From positions 1-64,000 of the forward strand of contig NZ_RAZG01000018.1 of NCBI RefSeq assembly GCF_003612565.1: 64,000 nucleotides of DNA. Direction: 5' to 3'. The translations under genes and the position numbers were made by a program. The first letter of the stretch is position 1; every line of letters begins with the position of its first letter. Origin of the DNA: Roseburia sp. 1XD42-69. GTDB taxonomy: Bacteria > Bacillota > Clostridia > Lachnospirales > Lachnospiraceae. Below, in pieces: positions 54,369 to 63,439 of the stretch. The notes under the pieces are model-generated. The model saw only the letters and a program-made list of their open reading frames with translations. It was not told the DNA's origin and made no database searches.

Positions 54369-55820
54369 TTAATATCCCAAGAGGTAATTATACAAATTCT
54401 GGTATTTTTCTTTGGAGGCACGCCAGGAATAATCCATGGTCATCCCCCGGTCTACCATCTGGTTCCACTGTCTCTTTCTGTCAAAGAAAATATGTTTGGA
54501 ATAGTTAATGGTAGCCAGCATTTCATCTGCATTGTAGTTGCGGAAGGAGAAACCTTCCCCTGTATTTTCATACTCGTTAAAAGGTGCAACCGTATCCTTT
54601 AATCCGCCGGTTTCCCTTACAATAGGCACTGTGCCGTAACGGTAGGAAATAAGCTGTGTCAAACCGCAGGGCTCAAAGCGGGAGGGCATCAAAAATGCGT
54701 CTGCAGATGCATAGAGTTTATGGGCCAAATCATCAGAATAACAAATGTTTGCAGAAATTCTGTCAGGATATTTCCACGCATAATGGCGGAACATATTTTC
54801 GTACCGGATATCCCCGGTTCCGATAATGACAAACTGGGTATAGTCGTCTGCGATATAATCCATCATATAGTTAATCAAATCAAGGCCCTTCTGGTCTGTG
54901 AGCCTGGAAATAAGCCCAATCAGATATTTTTTCTTGTCCACAGCCAGACCCAGTTCCTGCTGGAGTTTCACTTTATTCAGGGCTTTTTTCTGGCGGAAGG
55001 ACTCTGCGTCATATGTGACGTAAATCTTCGGGTCCGTGGCTGGATTGTAGATATTGTAGTCGATACCGTTTACAATTCCCTGCATATCGTAATGTCTGGC
55101 GGATAACAGGCCGTCTAACCCTTCCCCGTATTCCGGAGTCTGGATTTCGTTGGCGTAGGAATCACTCACCGTAGTGATATAGTCCGCATACACCAGGCCG
55201 CCTTTTAACATATTGGCATCCTTTTTAAACTCCAGCTTGTCCGGGGTAAAAAGGTTTTTGCCGAAGCCGGTAAGGCCCTGCATGGTCTGGATATCCCACA
55301 CGCCCTGGAACTGCAGATTATGTATGGTAATCACTGTTTTAATATTCCAGTAGAAAGAATCTGCGCTGAACTCATTTTTCAGGTACACCGGGATAAATCC
55401 GGTTTCCCAGTCATGGCAGTGAATCAGATCCGGTCTAAAATCAATGGCTTTTAAGATAGACAATACAGCTTTGTCGAAGAAACAGAATTTTTCAATGTCG
55501 TAGCGGATGTTTCCGTAAATCTGGAAACAGTTAAAATATTCCTGATTGTCAATGAAATAATAGGTAATTCCGTCCAAAACATATCTGAAAATACCCACAT
55601 ATTTTTTGGGAATATAGCTTCCGGTTCCCATGTAGAAATTGGTGATGTACTCAAAATTATTTCTGAAATGCTCTGGAATACAGCTGTACAAGGGCATAAC
55701 CACCCGCACATCCCAGTCTTCTTTGGAAAATTCCTTGGGCAGCGCCCCGCAGACATCTGCAAGTCCTCCTGTTTTGATAAAGGGCACACACTCCGATGTG
55801 GCAAAAAGTATTTTTTTCAT
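54369..55820 (-). CDS. glgA: Glycogen synthase (ADP-glucose type)
   Basis: GT5 enzyme extending alpha-1,4-glucan from ADP-glucose. The 483 residues start with the ADP-glucose-binding KTGGL (16-20), contain HDWETGFIP, and end with the C-terminal catalytic region SRFEPCGLTQLISYRYGTVP. GGAGG precedes the ATG. No other glg gene is adjacent; it follows yebC. Confidence 0.95.
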   Translation of the reverse strand: MKKILFATSECVPFIKTGGLADVCGALPKEFSKEDWDVRVVMPLYSCIPEHFRNNFEYITNFYMGTGSYIPKKYVGIFRYVLDGITYYFIDNQEYFNCFQIYGNIRYDIEKFCFFDKAVLSILKAIDFRPDLIHCHDWETGFIPVYLKNEFSADSFYWNIKTVITIHNLQFQGVWDIQTMQGLTGFGKNLFTPDKLEFKKDANMLKGGLVYADYITTVSDSYANEIQTPEYGEGLDGLLSARHYDMQGIVNGIDYNIYNPATDPKIYVTYDAESFRQKKALNKVKLQQELGLAVDKKKYLIGLISRLTDQKGLDLINYMMDYIADDYTQFVIIGTGDIRYENMFRHYAWKYPDRISANICYSDDLAHKLYASADAFLMPSRFEPCGLTQLISYRYGTVPIVRETGGLKDTVAPFNEYENTGEGFSFRNYNADEMLATINYSKHIFFDRKRQWNQMVDRGMTMDYSWRASKEKYQNLYNYLLGY

Positions 55821-55854
55821 TCTATTTCCCTCCTATAAGCTATAAGCTCTAATC

Positions 55855-56583
55855 TTATTCATCCCAGTTATGATACACTTCCTGAACATCATCATCCTCA
55901 TCTAAAAAGTCAAGAATCCTCTGTATATTATTTAAGTCCCCATCCTCGGAGAGGGTCACATAAGTCTGGGGCAGCATGGTAACCTCAGCGCTTGCCATGG
56001 GCACGCCCTGCTGTTCTAATGCTTCCCTCACAGCGGAAAAATTTTCCGGGGCCGTTAAAATTTCGTAACTGTCCTCCTCCTCGGAGAAATCATCCGCCCC
56101 TGCATCTAATGCCATCATCATAAAATCATCCGGGTCTGTGTCATACTCCTCTTTGTCCACGATAATCTGTCCTTTTTCATCGAACATATATGACACGCAG
56201 CCCTGGGTTCCGATACTGCCCTGTCCCTTGGTGAAGGCGTTGCGCACATTGGCTGCGGTACGGTTTTTATTGTCCGTTAAAGCTTTTACTATGATGGCCG
56301 TTCCGCTGGGGCCGTATCCCTCATATGTAACCTGCTCATAATTAACATTACCCATATCTCCCGCTGCCTTTTTGATTCCCCTGTCTATGGTATCATTCGG
56401 CATGTTATTGGATTTGGCCTTTGCGATTACATCTCTGAGTTTGCTGTTGTTTGACGGGTCCGGGCCGCCCTCTTTTACAGCAATGGCAATCTCCCTCCCG
56501 ATAATTGTAAAAATCTTCCCTTTTGCCGCATCATTTTTTTCTTTCTTGTGTTTGATGTTGGCAAACTTGGAATGTCCTGACAT
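55855..56583 (-). CDS. YebC/PmpR-family regulatory protein
   Basis: The 242 residues match the family in length and in the motifs MSGHSKFANIKHKKE, VTYEGYGPSGTAIIVKALTDNKNRTA and FTKGQGSIG. YebC proteins have been called transcriptional regulators and, more recently, factors helping ribosomes at difficult sequences; this gene gives no clue to choose. AGAGGAAC stands before the ATG. It has its own promoter and is followed by glgA. Confidence 0.95.
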   Translation of the reverse strand: MSGHSKFANIKHKKEKNDAAKGKIFTIIGREIAIAVKEGGPDPSNNSKLRDVIAKAKSNNMPNDTIDRGIKKAAGDMGNVNYEQVTYEGYGPSGTAIIVKALTDNKNRTAANVRNAFTKGQGSIGTQGCVSYMFDEKGQIIVDKEEYDTDPDDFMMMALDAGADDFSEEEDSYEILTAPENFSAVREALEQQGVPMASAEVTMLPQTYVTLSEDGDLNNIQRILDFLDEDDDVQEVYHNWDE

Positions 56584-56615
56584 ATCTGTTCCTCTTTTCT
56601 ATCTGTTTTCTTTTC

Positions 56616-56644
56616 ATTTTATCATCAATTCCAGTTTATGACAA
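56616..56644 (-). promoter_or_regulatory. Sigma-A promoter of yebC-glgA
   Basis: TTGTCA (56639-56644) and TAAAAT (56616-56621) on the minus strand are 17 bases apart. Confidence 0.7.
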
Positions 56645-56669
56645 GGATTTCTGTATGGCAATTTGGCTT

Positions 56670-57977
56670 TTATCCGCTTGCCAGGTGAGGGGTGGAAGGC
56701 TGTGTCCCGCTCTTTGGAATCTTTGTGACCAGCACTTTCTGGATGATTCTATTTTCGATTTTTAATACCCGGAAAGTATATCCGTTTTCCTCAATGGAAA
56801 TTTTATCATTGTCCTCCGGGATTTTGTCAATTTTGGAGATGAGATAACCATTTAGGGTCTCGTAGGTGTCCTCCTCCTCATCCTCGGGAAAATCCAATAT
56901 TTTGGCAACGTCTTCATAATCTGCCATGCCGCTCATAATATAGCTTCCCGTAAACTGTTTTATGATGAGTTTTTCCTCCACGTCGTGCTCGTCTAAGATA
57001 TCCCCCACAATTACTTCGATGATATCCTCCAAAGCCACAATGCCTGAGGTCTGTCCGTACTCATCCACCACAATGACCATATGGTTTTTCTCCGATTGCA
57101 TTTCCTGGAATAAAAGGCTGATGTTTCTTGTCTCCGGAATAAAGTCAACCTTCCGCACCAAACCTTTGATATCTTTAATGGGCGTGTCATAGCACTCCGG
57201 TTTTCTTGCAAAAATCAATGCCTCTTTAATGTGCAGCACGCCGATGATATTATCGATGTCATCCACATATACCGGAAAACGGGAGTTATTGCTCTCTGAT
57301 ATTACATCCAAAGCTTCCCCAAAGGTTATGGTGCCCTCCAGTGCGGAAATATTTTTTCTGTGTGTCATAATATCTTTTGCCTCTTTATCTCCGAATTCAA
57401 AGATATTGTGAATCATCTCCGCCTCGTTTTCCATAAGGACTCCCTGCTCGTGGCCCTCTTTTACCATGGAGATAATTTCTTCCTCTGTCACGTCATCCCA
57501 GTTTTCATTGGGGTCCACCCCTAAAATTCCCGCAAAAAGATTGGTAATCTGTTCCAGGATCCATACAAAGGGGAAACAAACCGTTATGCAGACCCGGAGA
57601 AAACCTGCGGTTTTCATCCAGCCTGCCGGGTTTCTCGGGGCAACTTTCCACGGCACAAAGATTCCAAGCACAAGGATGATAAGCCAAAATACAAAAAACC
57701 AGGTGACTTTCAGTTTCATTCCAAAGGCCGGAAAGAAAAATATGCCCACAGCTAAATTAAGGCCCGTCAGTATAAACTGAACCGTATGTAAGCTGCTGAC
57801 GGGATTGTCCATCAGCTTTAATAAAAGCGCTGCCTTTTTGTCTCCATCCTTTTCCTGCTTTTTTAAAAGGCTCTCATTTTGATTCTCAAGAGCTGCCAGA
57901 AATCCATAAAAAATCATATGCAGCCCAGCCAGCAAAAATAACACAAGTCCCATATAAGGACTCCCACCATCCTCCAT
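56670..57977 (-). CDS. CNNM/CBS-pair membrane protein (hemolysin-like)
   Basis: Several starts are open (57989, 57977, 57953); GGAG lies six bases before 57977. The product of about 435 residues has an N-terminal membrane part (about 1-140, weakly like DUF21), a CBS pair (about 195-320; DIMTHRKNISALEG, RFPVYVDDIDNIIGVLHIKEAL) and a C-terminal CorC/HlyC domain (about 335-425). Relatives affect Mg2+ or Co2+ efflux. The DUF21 part is divergent. It has its own promoter. Confidence 0.9.
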   Translation of the reverse strand: MEDGGSPYMGLVLFLLAGLHMIFYGFLAALENQNESLLKKQEKDGDKKAALLLKLMDNPVSSLHTVQFILTGLNLAVGIFFFPAFGMKLKVTWFFVFWLIILVLGIFVPWKVAPRNPAGWMKTAGFLRVCITVCFPFVWILEQITNLFAGILGVDPNENWDDVTEEEIISMVKEGHEQGVLMENEAEMIHNIFEFGDKEAKDIMTHRKNISALEGTITFGEALDVISESNNSRFPVYVDDIDNIIGVLHIKEALIFARKPECYDTPIKDIKGLVRKVDFIPETRNISLLFQEMQSEKNHMVIVVDEYGQTSGIVALEDIIEVIVGDILDEHDVEEKLIIKQFTGSYIMSGMADYEDVAKILDFPEDEEEDTYETLNGYLISKIDKIPEDNDKISIEENGYTFRVLKIENRIIQKVLVTKIPKSGTQPSTPHLASG

Positions 57978-58052
57978 AAAATTCTCCATTCTGTGATTTG
58001 TTCTGCAGCCGGGCCATCCCGAACTGCCGGGTTATCTGATATAAACATTTGA

Positions 58053-58081
58053 AATATACCATTATAAAGCAATTTCGTCAA
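58053..58081 (-). promoter_or_regulatory. Sigma-A promoter of the CNNM/CBS gene
   Basis: TTGACG (58076-58081) and TATATT (58053-58058) on the minus strand are 17 bases apart, just after the mazF stop. Confidence 0.7.
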
Positions 58082-58083
58082 GT

Positions 58084-58434
58084 TTATGTAGTTAATAATT
58101 CCAGACTTACCTCCAGGGCCTTGTCCACTTTAAAGAGCATATTGCTGTCCAAATGGCACACTTTGTCTTTCAGACGCTTTTTGTCTATGGTGCGAAGCTG
58201 CTCCAAAAGAATTACGGAATCTTTTACAAGGTCGTACTCACTGCTGTTAAGTTCCACGTGGGTGGGCAGTTTTGCCTTGTGCATCTGGGATGTGATTGCC
58301 GCACAGATTACTGTGGGGCTGTGGCGGTTTCCCACATCATTCTGGATGATCAGCACCGGGCGCACGCCTCCCTGTTCCGAGCCTATCACCGGCCGTAAGT
58401 CTGCATAGTATATATCGCCTCTGTGAATTGCCAT
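58084..58434 (-). CDS. mazF: MazF/PemK-type endoribonuclease toxin
   Basis: The ATG at 58434 with AGGAA eight bases upstream gives 116 residues, the family length; the frame stays open further upstream into alr but without a start signal. Motifs [19 protein letters not shown] and RPVLIIQND, then DKVCHLD, match the MazF/NdoA fold that cuts single-stranded RNA at short sequences. In Bacillus the order is alr-ndoAI-ndoA; here only 82 bases separate alr from mazF and no antitoxin ORF fits. Confidence 0.93.
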   Translation of the reverse strand: MAIHRGDIYYADLRPVIGSEQGGVRPVLIIQNDVGNRHSPTVICAAITSQMHKAKLPTHVELNSSEYDLVKDSVILLEQLRTIDKKRLKDKVCHLDSNMLFKVDKALEVSLELLTT

Positions 58435-58516
58435 ATTAACACTTCCTATCTTTTTTCTGTTTTTTCTGGTTTTGATAGAAAGAGTATTTCCGGTTTTTTC
58501 CCCTTTATTCACAGCT

Positions 58517-59689
58517 TTATTCAGAAAAATAATTTTTCTCTGAAACCGGCCTGTTATTTTTGTAAAAAATCCTTGGTATGCGTTTCCCCACATTGCAGGC
58601 AAACTCATAGTTAAATCTTCCAGATAATTCCCCCAGCTCTTCCATGGTGATTTTTTCTCCGCCGTCCTCCCCCAAAAGGGTCACCGTATCGTAAAGGCGC
58701 GCCTCTTTTATATCCGTTACATCTACCATAAACTGGTCCATGCACACCCGTCCCAAAATAGGCGCCCTTTTCCCATGAATCAGCACGTATCCTTTCCCTG
58801 AAAGGCTTCTGGGGTATCCGTCTCCGTAGCCTACGGGAATGGTTGCCACCATCCCGTCCCGGTCCATCTGGTATGTGCCCCCGTAGCTGACATACCTTCC
58901 CTTTTCCAAAGGCTTGATGTGGACTATCCTGCTTTTAATCTCCATGGCAGGTTTTAAAGCCAGGGAATCTCTGCTCACTTCCTGTGAGGGCCACAGGCCG
59001 TAAAGGGTAATTCCCGCCCTTACCATATGGAAATTTGCCTGGGGGATTTCCGCAATCCCAGCGCTGTTGGAGCAATGGAGGATGGGAATGGTAATTCCCT
59101 CCTCAGAGAGCATAGAAACCATTTTTTTATATAAATCCAGCTGCAGGAATGTAGCTGTTTTATCTTTTTCATCCGCTTTGGCAAAGTGGGTAAATAACCC
59201 TTCTATTTCGATATTTTTTAATGCGGCAATCTCCTTTATCTCCAAAACCGCCTCAGGAGAGACCTGGTAGCCGATGCGGCTCATGCCGGTGTCCACTGCA
59301 ATGTGGATGGGAAGCACTTTATTTTGCCGTATGGCCTCTTTTGATAAGAGTTTTGCCGTATCTATTGAAAAGACACAGGGCCGGATATTTTGCTGTACCA
59401 TTTCACTGTAGTGTTCCGGGAAACTGTATCCCAATATTAAAATGGGCTTCTTAATTCCGTGGCGCCGGAGAATAAAAGCCTCCTCCGGGGTGGCCACGGC
59501 AAACCCTTTTAAGTAATTTAAGCCTTCAATTTCCCTGGCAATTTCCACGGCGCCGTGGCCGTAGCCGTCCGTCTTTACCACCGCAAGGATGCCTGTATGC
59601 TCCGCTATTTTTTTATGCATAGACTCCATGTTGAAAAGAATGGCGTCCAAATTTATATTGGCCCGCACCCTGTTACCGGATTCTTCCAT
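58517..59689 (-). CDS. alr: Alanine racemase
   Basis: PLP enzyme supplying D-Ala for peptidoglycan. AGGAG eight bases before the ATG at 59689 gives 390 residues. The PLP lysine is in [10 protein letters not shown]; the catalytic tyrosine region reads [11 protein letters not shown] and [12 protein letters not shown]. It overlaps the end of the nnr gene by 17 bases and lies upstream of mazF. Confidence 0.96.
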   Translation of the reverse strand: MEESGNRVRANINLDAILFNMESMHKKIAEHTGILAVVKTDGYGHGAVEIAREIEGLNYLKGFAVATPEEAFILRRHGIKKPILILGYSFPEHYSEMVQQNIRPCVFSIDTAKLLSKEAIRQNKVLPIHIAVDTGMSRIGYQVSPEAVLEIKEIAALKNIEIEGLFTHFAKADEKDKTATFLQLDLYKKMVSMLSEEGITIPILHCSNSAGIAEIPQANFHMVRAGITLYGLWPSQEVSRDSLALKPAMEIKSRIVHIKPLEKGRYVSYGGTYQMDRDGMVATIPVGYGDGYPRSLSGKGYVLIHGKRAPILGRVCMDQFMVDVTDIKEARLYDTVTLLGEDGGEKITMEELGELSGRFNYEFACNVGKRIPRIFYKNNRPVSEKNYFSE

Positions 59690-61247
59690 TTTCTTCACTC
59701 CTGTCATTGTGCGTCTGCACATTTTTTACCATGCAGTTTTCTTTTATCACATTGCCAATTTCCTCTAAGATATCCCTGGCAGTCATGGAAGCCTCACCTT
59801 TTTTTAAAGCGGCTTTTTCCCCTGCCCTGCCATGTATAAAGGTTCCCAGAACCGCCCCATCTTCTATGGACATATTCTGTGCCAGAAGGCCCGCAATAAA
59901 CCCTGCGAGAACGTCTCCGCTGCCCCCTGACGCCATGCCGCTGCAGCCGGAAATATTCAGATATAACCCTTTTTTTGTGCCGATGACTGTCCGGGAATCT
60001 TTTAACACGCAGAGGACTCCGTATTTTTCCGCAAATTCTCCTGCCACGTGCAAAATTCTTTCTTTTATTTCAGGGATTTTTGCCCCGGTAAGGCGGCTCA
60101 TTTCCCCCAAATGGGGGGTGACGATAATGGGGGCCTTTGACTGCCTGAATAGTTCCATTTCAAAGGAGAGGATATTGAGGGCATCCGCATCCATTACCAG
60201 GGGCTTATCCTCCCTTTTTAAAACTTCTTCCACCAGAACTTTTGCACCCTCTCCTGTGCCAAGCCCCGGGCCAATTAAAATCACATCTGCCCACTCCATT
60301 TTTTCCCTTAAAAGGGAGATATCTAAATGATCTGAATCATAATCGGTGACAAGAGCTTCCGGCAGCATGGTTAAAAGAATATCCCGGTTTGCCTTTGGGG
60401 TGAAGGCCTGCACCAGTCCGCAGCCGCTTAAGTATGCCGCTTTTGCTGAAAAATAAGCCGCCCCCGCCATTTTGTCAGACCCGGCAATCACCAGGACTTT
60501 GCCATAACTGCCTTTGTTGGAATCTTTTTTCCGGGCGGGAAACATAGGTTTGATGTCCTTATCTTCCATGGATAGAACCTTTGGTTTTTCTCCCAAAATA
60601 CTTTTTTCATCGATTCCAATATCCCCTGTGATAACTTTTCCGCAGTATTCCGCCCCGGGGTAAAGCATCTGCCCAACTTTTGCAAATCCAAAAGTAACGG
60701 TAAGATCCGCCTGAAAAGCTTCCCCCAGCAAAGCCCCGGTATCCGCCGAGATGCCGCTTGGCATATCCACTGCAATGCGCAGGGCGTCCTGGCGGTTGCA
60801 CCACATGATCAGTTCTTTGAAGATGCCTTCCAAGGGACGGGATAACCCGATTCCAAAAAGGGCATCCACAATAACATCGTACTCCCCTAAATTTTCCGTA
60901 AAGGAAATGCCATATTTTTTTACCGTCTCATATTGAGCTTTTGTCTCTTTTGTCATTTTGTCCCTTACAGGAAGGTAGATGCTTACAGGATACCCATCTA
61001 AAAACAAAAGCCTTGCCAGGGCAAGTCCGTCTCCTCCATTATTTCCTGCCCCGCAGATAACAAGAATCCTGCCCTTTTTATCACAGAGCCTTTGCATCTG
61101 ATAAAACACACAAAGCGCCGCCCGCTCCATTAAAACTGGAGAGGGTATGCCGAAGTATTCCATTGTGTTTTTATCCATCTGTTTCATTTCCCCACTGTTT
61201 AAAAGATAACGCATAATGATAAAAAGGCTGCGGCATGCACAGCTCAT
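59673..61247 (-). CDS. nnr: Bifunctional NAD(P)H-hydrate epimerase and dehydratase
   Basis: Repairs damaged NADH and NADPH. The 524 residues join an N-terminal epimerase (NnrE; GAGNNGGDGLALARLL, about 65-80) and a C-terminal ADP/ATP-dependent dehydratase (NnrD; about 240-510, GPGLGTGEGA and MASGGSGDVLAGF). The ATG overlaps the previous stop (ATGA), suggesting coupling; the conserved region begins about 12 residues in, so a later ATG at 61214 is possible. Confidence 0.95.
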   Translation of the reverse strand: MSCACRSLFIIMRYLLNSGEMKQMDKNTMEYFGIPSPVLMERAALCVFYQMQRLCDKKGRILVICGAGNNGGDGLALARLLFLDGYPVSIYLPVRDKMTKETKAQYETVKKYGISFTENLGEYDVIVDALFGIGLSRPLEGIFKELIMWCNRQDALRIAVDMPSGISADTGALLGEAFQADLTVTFGFAKVGQMLYPGAEYCGKVITGDIGIDEKSILGEKPKVLSMEDKDIKPMFPARKKDSNKGSYGKVLVIAGSDKMAGAAYFSAKAAYLSGCGLVQAFTPKANRDILLTMLPEALVTDYDSDHLDISLLREKMEWADVILIGPGLGTGEGAKVLVEEVLKREDKPLVMDADALNILSFEMELFRQSKAPIIVTPHLGEMSRLTGAKIPEIKERILHVAGEFAEKYGVLCVLKDSRTVIGTKKGLYLNISGCSGMASGGSGDVLAGFIAGLLAQNMSIEDGAVLGTFIHGRAGEKAALKKGEASMTARDILEEIGNVIKENCMVKNVQTHNDRSEENGRIR

Positions 61248-61891
61248 CCTCCTGTTTCTTCTTTTTCCTCTCTTTTATCCTCCGGAATGGAAAGCTTAAT
61301 ATTTTCATGTTCTTTGTCCATGAGCTCAATGATTTCCGCCCCTAACACGTCATGCATATAGGAGTAGATTTCTCTGCTGTTGATTTCACAGTTTTGTTTT
61401 CGGATAATATTTTTCTTTAAGTCTATGCGGACCTGCTTAATCCAATGGGAAATTTCCTCGATAACTTCCGTATTGTTCTGCAGAATGTCATAACAGCTCT
61501 GAACGCTTTCATACATCAGCTCCCGGTTTACCGTATCAATCTCTCTGGGAAGCTCTAATAATTCCTCCTGGAAAGCCTCTATTTTTTCATTGATTTCCTC
61601 AATCAGCCGCTTGTCTTCCTCCAATTTCCGCTTGGAAATATGTTTTGCATTTTCACTGGCCCCATCCATATTTATCCTGATATTTTCCATCAGGGTACTT
61701 TTTAATTTTTTCAGCTCTTTCGTCTGGCCATTTAAATGTCCCTGTCTTTTTAACAGTTCATTTAACTGCCCCTCTAAGTCCTTTACCAGCTCACTTTTCT
61801 CTGTTACGGCAAAGAGCCTGTGCCATTTTTGGTCTAAGGGCAAAATGGGTATCTTTTGTTTCTTTAATATATTTTTATACTGTTCTTCCAA
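61244..61891 (-). CDS. Conserved coiled-coil protein, unknown function
   Basis: A TTG start with GAGG eight bases upstream gives 215 residues, nearly all predicted helical with long coiled-coil stretches (about 35-130) and many Lys and Glu. No catalytic motif or membrane segment is visible. I recognise no family. It lies between rex and nnr in a tightly spaced run, so it is made with redox-cofactor genes. Confidence 0.75.
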   Translation of the reverse strand: MEEQYKNILKKQKIPILPLDQKWHRLFAVTEKSELVKDLEGQLNELLKRQGHLNGQTKELKKLKSTLMENIRINMDGASENAKHISKRKLEEDKRLIEEINEKIEAFQEELLELPREIDTVNRELMYESVQSCYDILQNNTEVIEEISHWIKQVRIDLKKNIIRKQNCEINSREIYSYMHDVLGAEIIELMDKEHENIKLSIPEDKREEKEETGG

Positions 61892-61911
61892 TTTAAACGC
61901 CTCGTTTTCGG

Positions 61912-62547
61912 CTATTCCTGCCTGTTTTTCACAATGTTGTAGGATAACTGCATTAAGCTGTCTGACAGATGTACATTTTCCACCACCACATTTTTATTTT
62001 CCATCTTAAGGTCCACATGGGCAAAATTCCATATGGCCGGGACGCCAAGCTCCACCAAATGGTTTGCAATGGCCTCCGCCTTGGATTTTGGCATGGTAAG
62101 GGCTGCAATGTCCACAGTGTTTTCCTTAACGAAACGCTCCAGTTCATCTAACATATAAATTTTGATATTTCTCACGGTCTGGCCTTTCAGCTTTGTGTCC
62201 ACGTCAAAAAGAGCTGTGGTCACAAAGCCGAATTTTTCAAATTTTACATAATTTGCCAGGGCCTGGCCTAAGTTTCCCGCCCCTACAATAATTATGTGGT
62301 GTTTTCGGTTTACTCCCAAAATTTTTCCGATTTCATCATATAAATATTTTACGTTATATCCGTATCCCTGCTGTCCAAAACCTCCGAAATTATTTAAATC
62401 TTGGCGGATTTGGGAAGCTGTTACGTTCATCCGTGCACTTAAGTCGTTGGAGGAGATTCTCTCGATTCCCGCATCCATTAACTCCCCTAAATACCTGTAG
62501 TACCTGGGCATTCTGCGGATGACTGCCTGTGAAATTTCTTTATTCAA
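61912..62547 (-). CDS. rex: Redox-sensing transcriptional repressor Rex
   Basis: Repressor that senses the NADH/NAD ratio and controls fermentation genes in Gram-positive bacteria. The 211 residues have an N-terminal winged helix (MPRYYRYLGEL, SSNDLSARMNVTASQIRQDL) and a Rossmann domain with IIVGAGNLGQALANY. The start is TTG with AGGGGG seven bases before it. It is the first gene after a perfect promoter and is followed by nnr, itself a NAD(P)H-handling enzyme. Confidence 0.97.
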   Translation of the reverse strand: MNKEISQAVIRRMPRYYRYLGELMDAGIERISSNDLSARMNVTASQIRQDLNNFGGFGQQGYGYNVKYLYDEIGKILGVNRKHHIIIVGAGNLGQALANYVKFEKFGFVTTALFDVDTKLKGQTVRNIKIYMLDELERFVKENTVDIAALTMPKSKAEAIANHLVELGVPAIWNFAHVDLKMENKNVVVENVHLSDSLMQLSYNIVKNRQE

Positions 62548-62626
62548 TTTTTGTCCCCCTGCAAATCATACATCCAGTAGAATAATCTTATAAAAAATTG
62601 GTAAATTCTTCCCCTACATAAAAAAT

Positions 62627-62655
62627 ATTATAGTAATTCCAGGGCTTTCTGTCAA
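62627..62655 (-). promoter_or_regulatory. Consensus sigma-A promoter of rex-nnr-alr-mazF
   Basis: A perfect TTGACA (62650-62655), a 17-base spacer and a perfect TATAAT (62627-62632) are on the minus strand. No clear Rex operator (TTGTTAA/TTAACAA type) is visible nearby. Confidence 0.85.
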
Positions 62656-62698
62656 TGTGAAAATAGTTTTGTATGATGCAGCTGACAAAAATAGTTTT

Positions 62699-63313
62699 TT
62701 ATCCCCCCAGGGTGATATCTTGTTTCTGATACCATTTTAATGCGTCTTCAAATTGTTCTTCCCGAAAGTCAGGCCACAAATCTTTTACGATATAGAAATC
62801 CGCATATACTGTCTGAATTGGCAGAAAACCGGATAAACGGCACATGCCTCCCCAGCGTATGACCATGTCTATTCTGGGAATTGTGCGGGAAGCCCAGCCG
62901 TTTTTCATATCCCATTCCCAGCCGTAATTTGTTAGAAAGTTTACTTTCATAGGCCTTTTCCTGCAGCTCTTTTGGATCGCAGTTTTTGTATATTCCAGCA
63001 GTTCTTCCGGAAAACAGGGGGATTGCGTATTTCCCACCACAGATATATCCACATTTTCTTTTTCCATCATCTTCACTGCCTCCACACATGCCCTGGAAAA
63101 AGATTTCACCTGTTCTTTTGGACGTTTGCAGTTGTCCACGGTAAATCCGTAAAAGGTCAGTTCTTCCACCCCGTATGTTTTTGCCAGACGGACGAGTTTT
63201 ACTCCCGGTGTAAGTCCGAAATGATATCCATCTTCTTTTTTCATGCCCTTTTCTTTAGCCCATCTTCTGTTACCGTCGGGAATAACGCCGATATGTTTAG
63301 GAACGCGAAACAT
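62699..63313 (-). CDS. Divergent short UppS-family prenyltransferase
   Basis: The N-terminus has the cis-prenyltransferase core IGVIPDGNRRWAKEKG with the catalytic Asp, and YGFTVDNCKRP. The later signature normally RTGGExRLSNFLLWQxAYxE reads IRWGGMCRLSGF and TVYADFY, so the Glu after GG is Met and the terminal Glu is Asp. At 204 residues it is about 40 shorter than UppS. It may be a paralog making a different or no polyprenyl diphosphate. No cdsA or dxr neighbour, unlike the usual uppS locus. Confidence 0.8.
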   Translation of the reverse strand: MFRVPKHIGVIPDGNRRWAKEKGMKKEDGYHFGLTPGVKLVRLAKTYGVEELTFYGFTVDNCKRPKEQVKSFSRACVEAVKMMEKENVDISVVGNTQSPCFPEELLEYTKTAIQKSCRKRPMKVNFLTNYGWEWDMKNGWASRTIPRIDMVIRWGGMCRLSGFLPIQTVYADFYIVKDLWPDFREEQFEDALKWYQKQDITLGG

Positions 63314-63377
63314 AGGATTCTCCTTTTTCTATACTGTTTTCCTATGAAGTATTGCCGGATGGCGGCATTTGTATACG

Positions 63378-63424
63378 AAAAAAGACCATCCGGACTTCTC
63401 CTATGTCCTAAATGGTCTTTTTAA
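63378..63424. terminator. Bidirectional terminator after the ABC-F gene
   Basis: AAAAAGACCAT (63379-63389) and ATGGTCTTTTT (63412-63422) pair around a 22-base loop, with A and T runs on both sides, between the ABC-F gene and the UppS-like gene. Confidence 0.8.
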
Positions 63425-63439
63425 AAGACTTTTTAAGCA

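Noticed and set aside
58435-58608. N-terminal extension of MazF
   Set aside because: The open frame continues into alr, but the ribosome site and family length support the start at 58434.
62548-62698. Rex operator upstream of rex (autoregulation)
   Set aside because: I looked for the TTGTTAA/TTAACAA palindrome near the promoter and found no convincing match.
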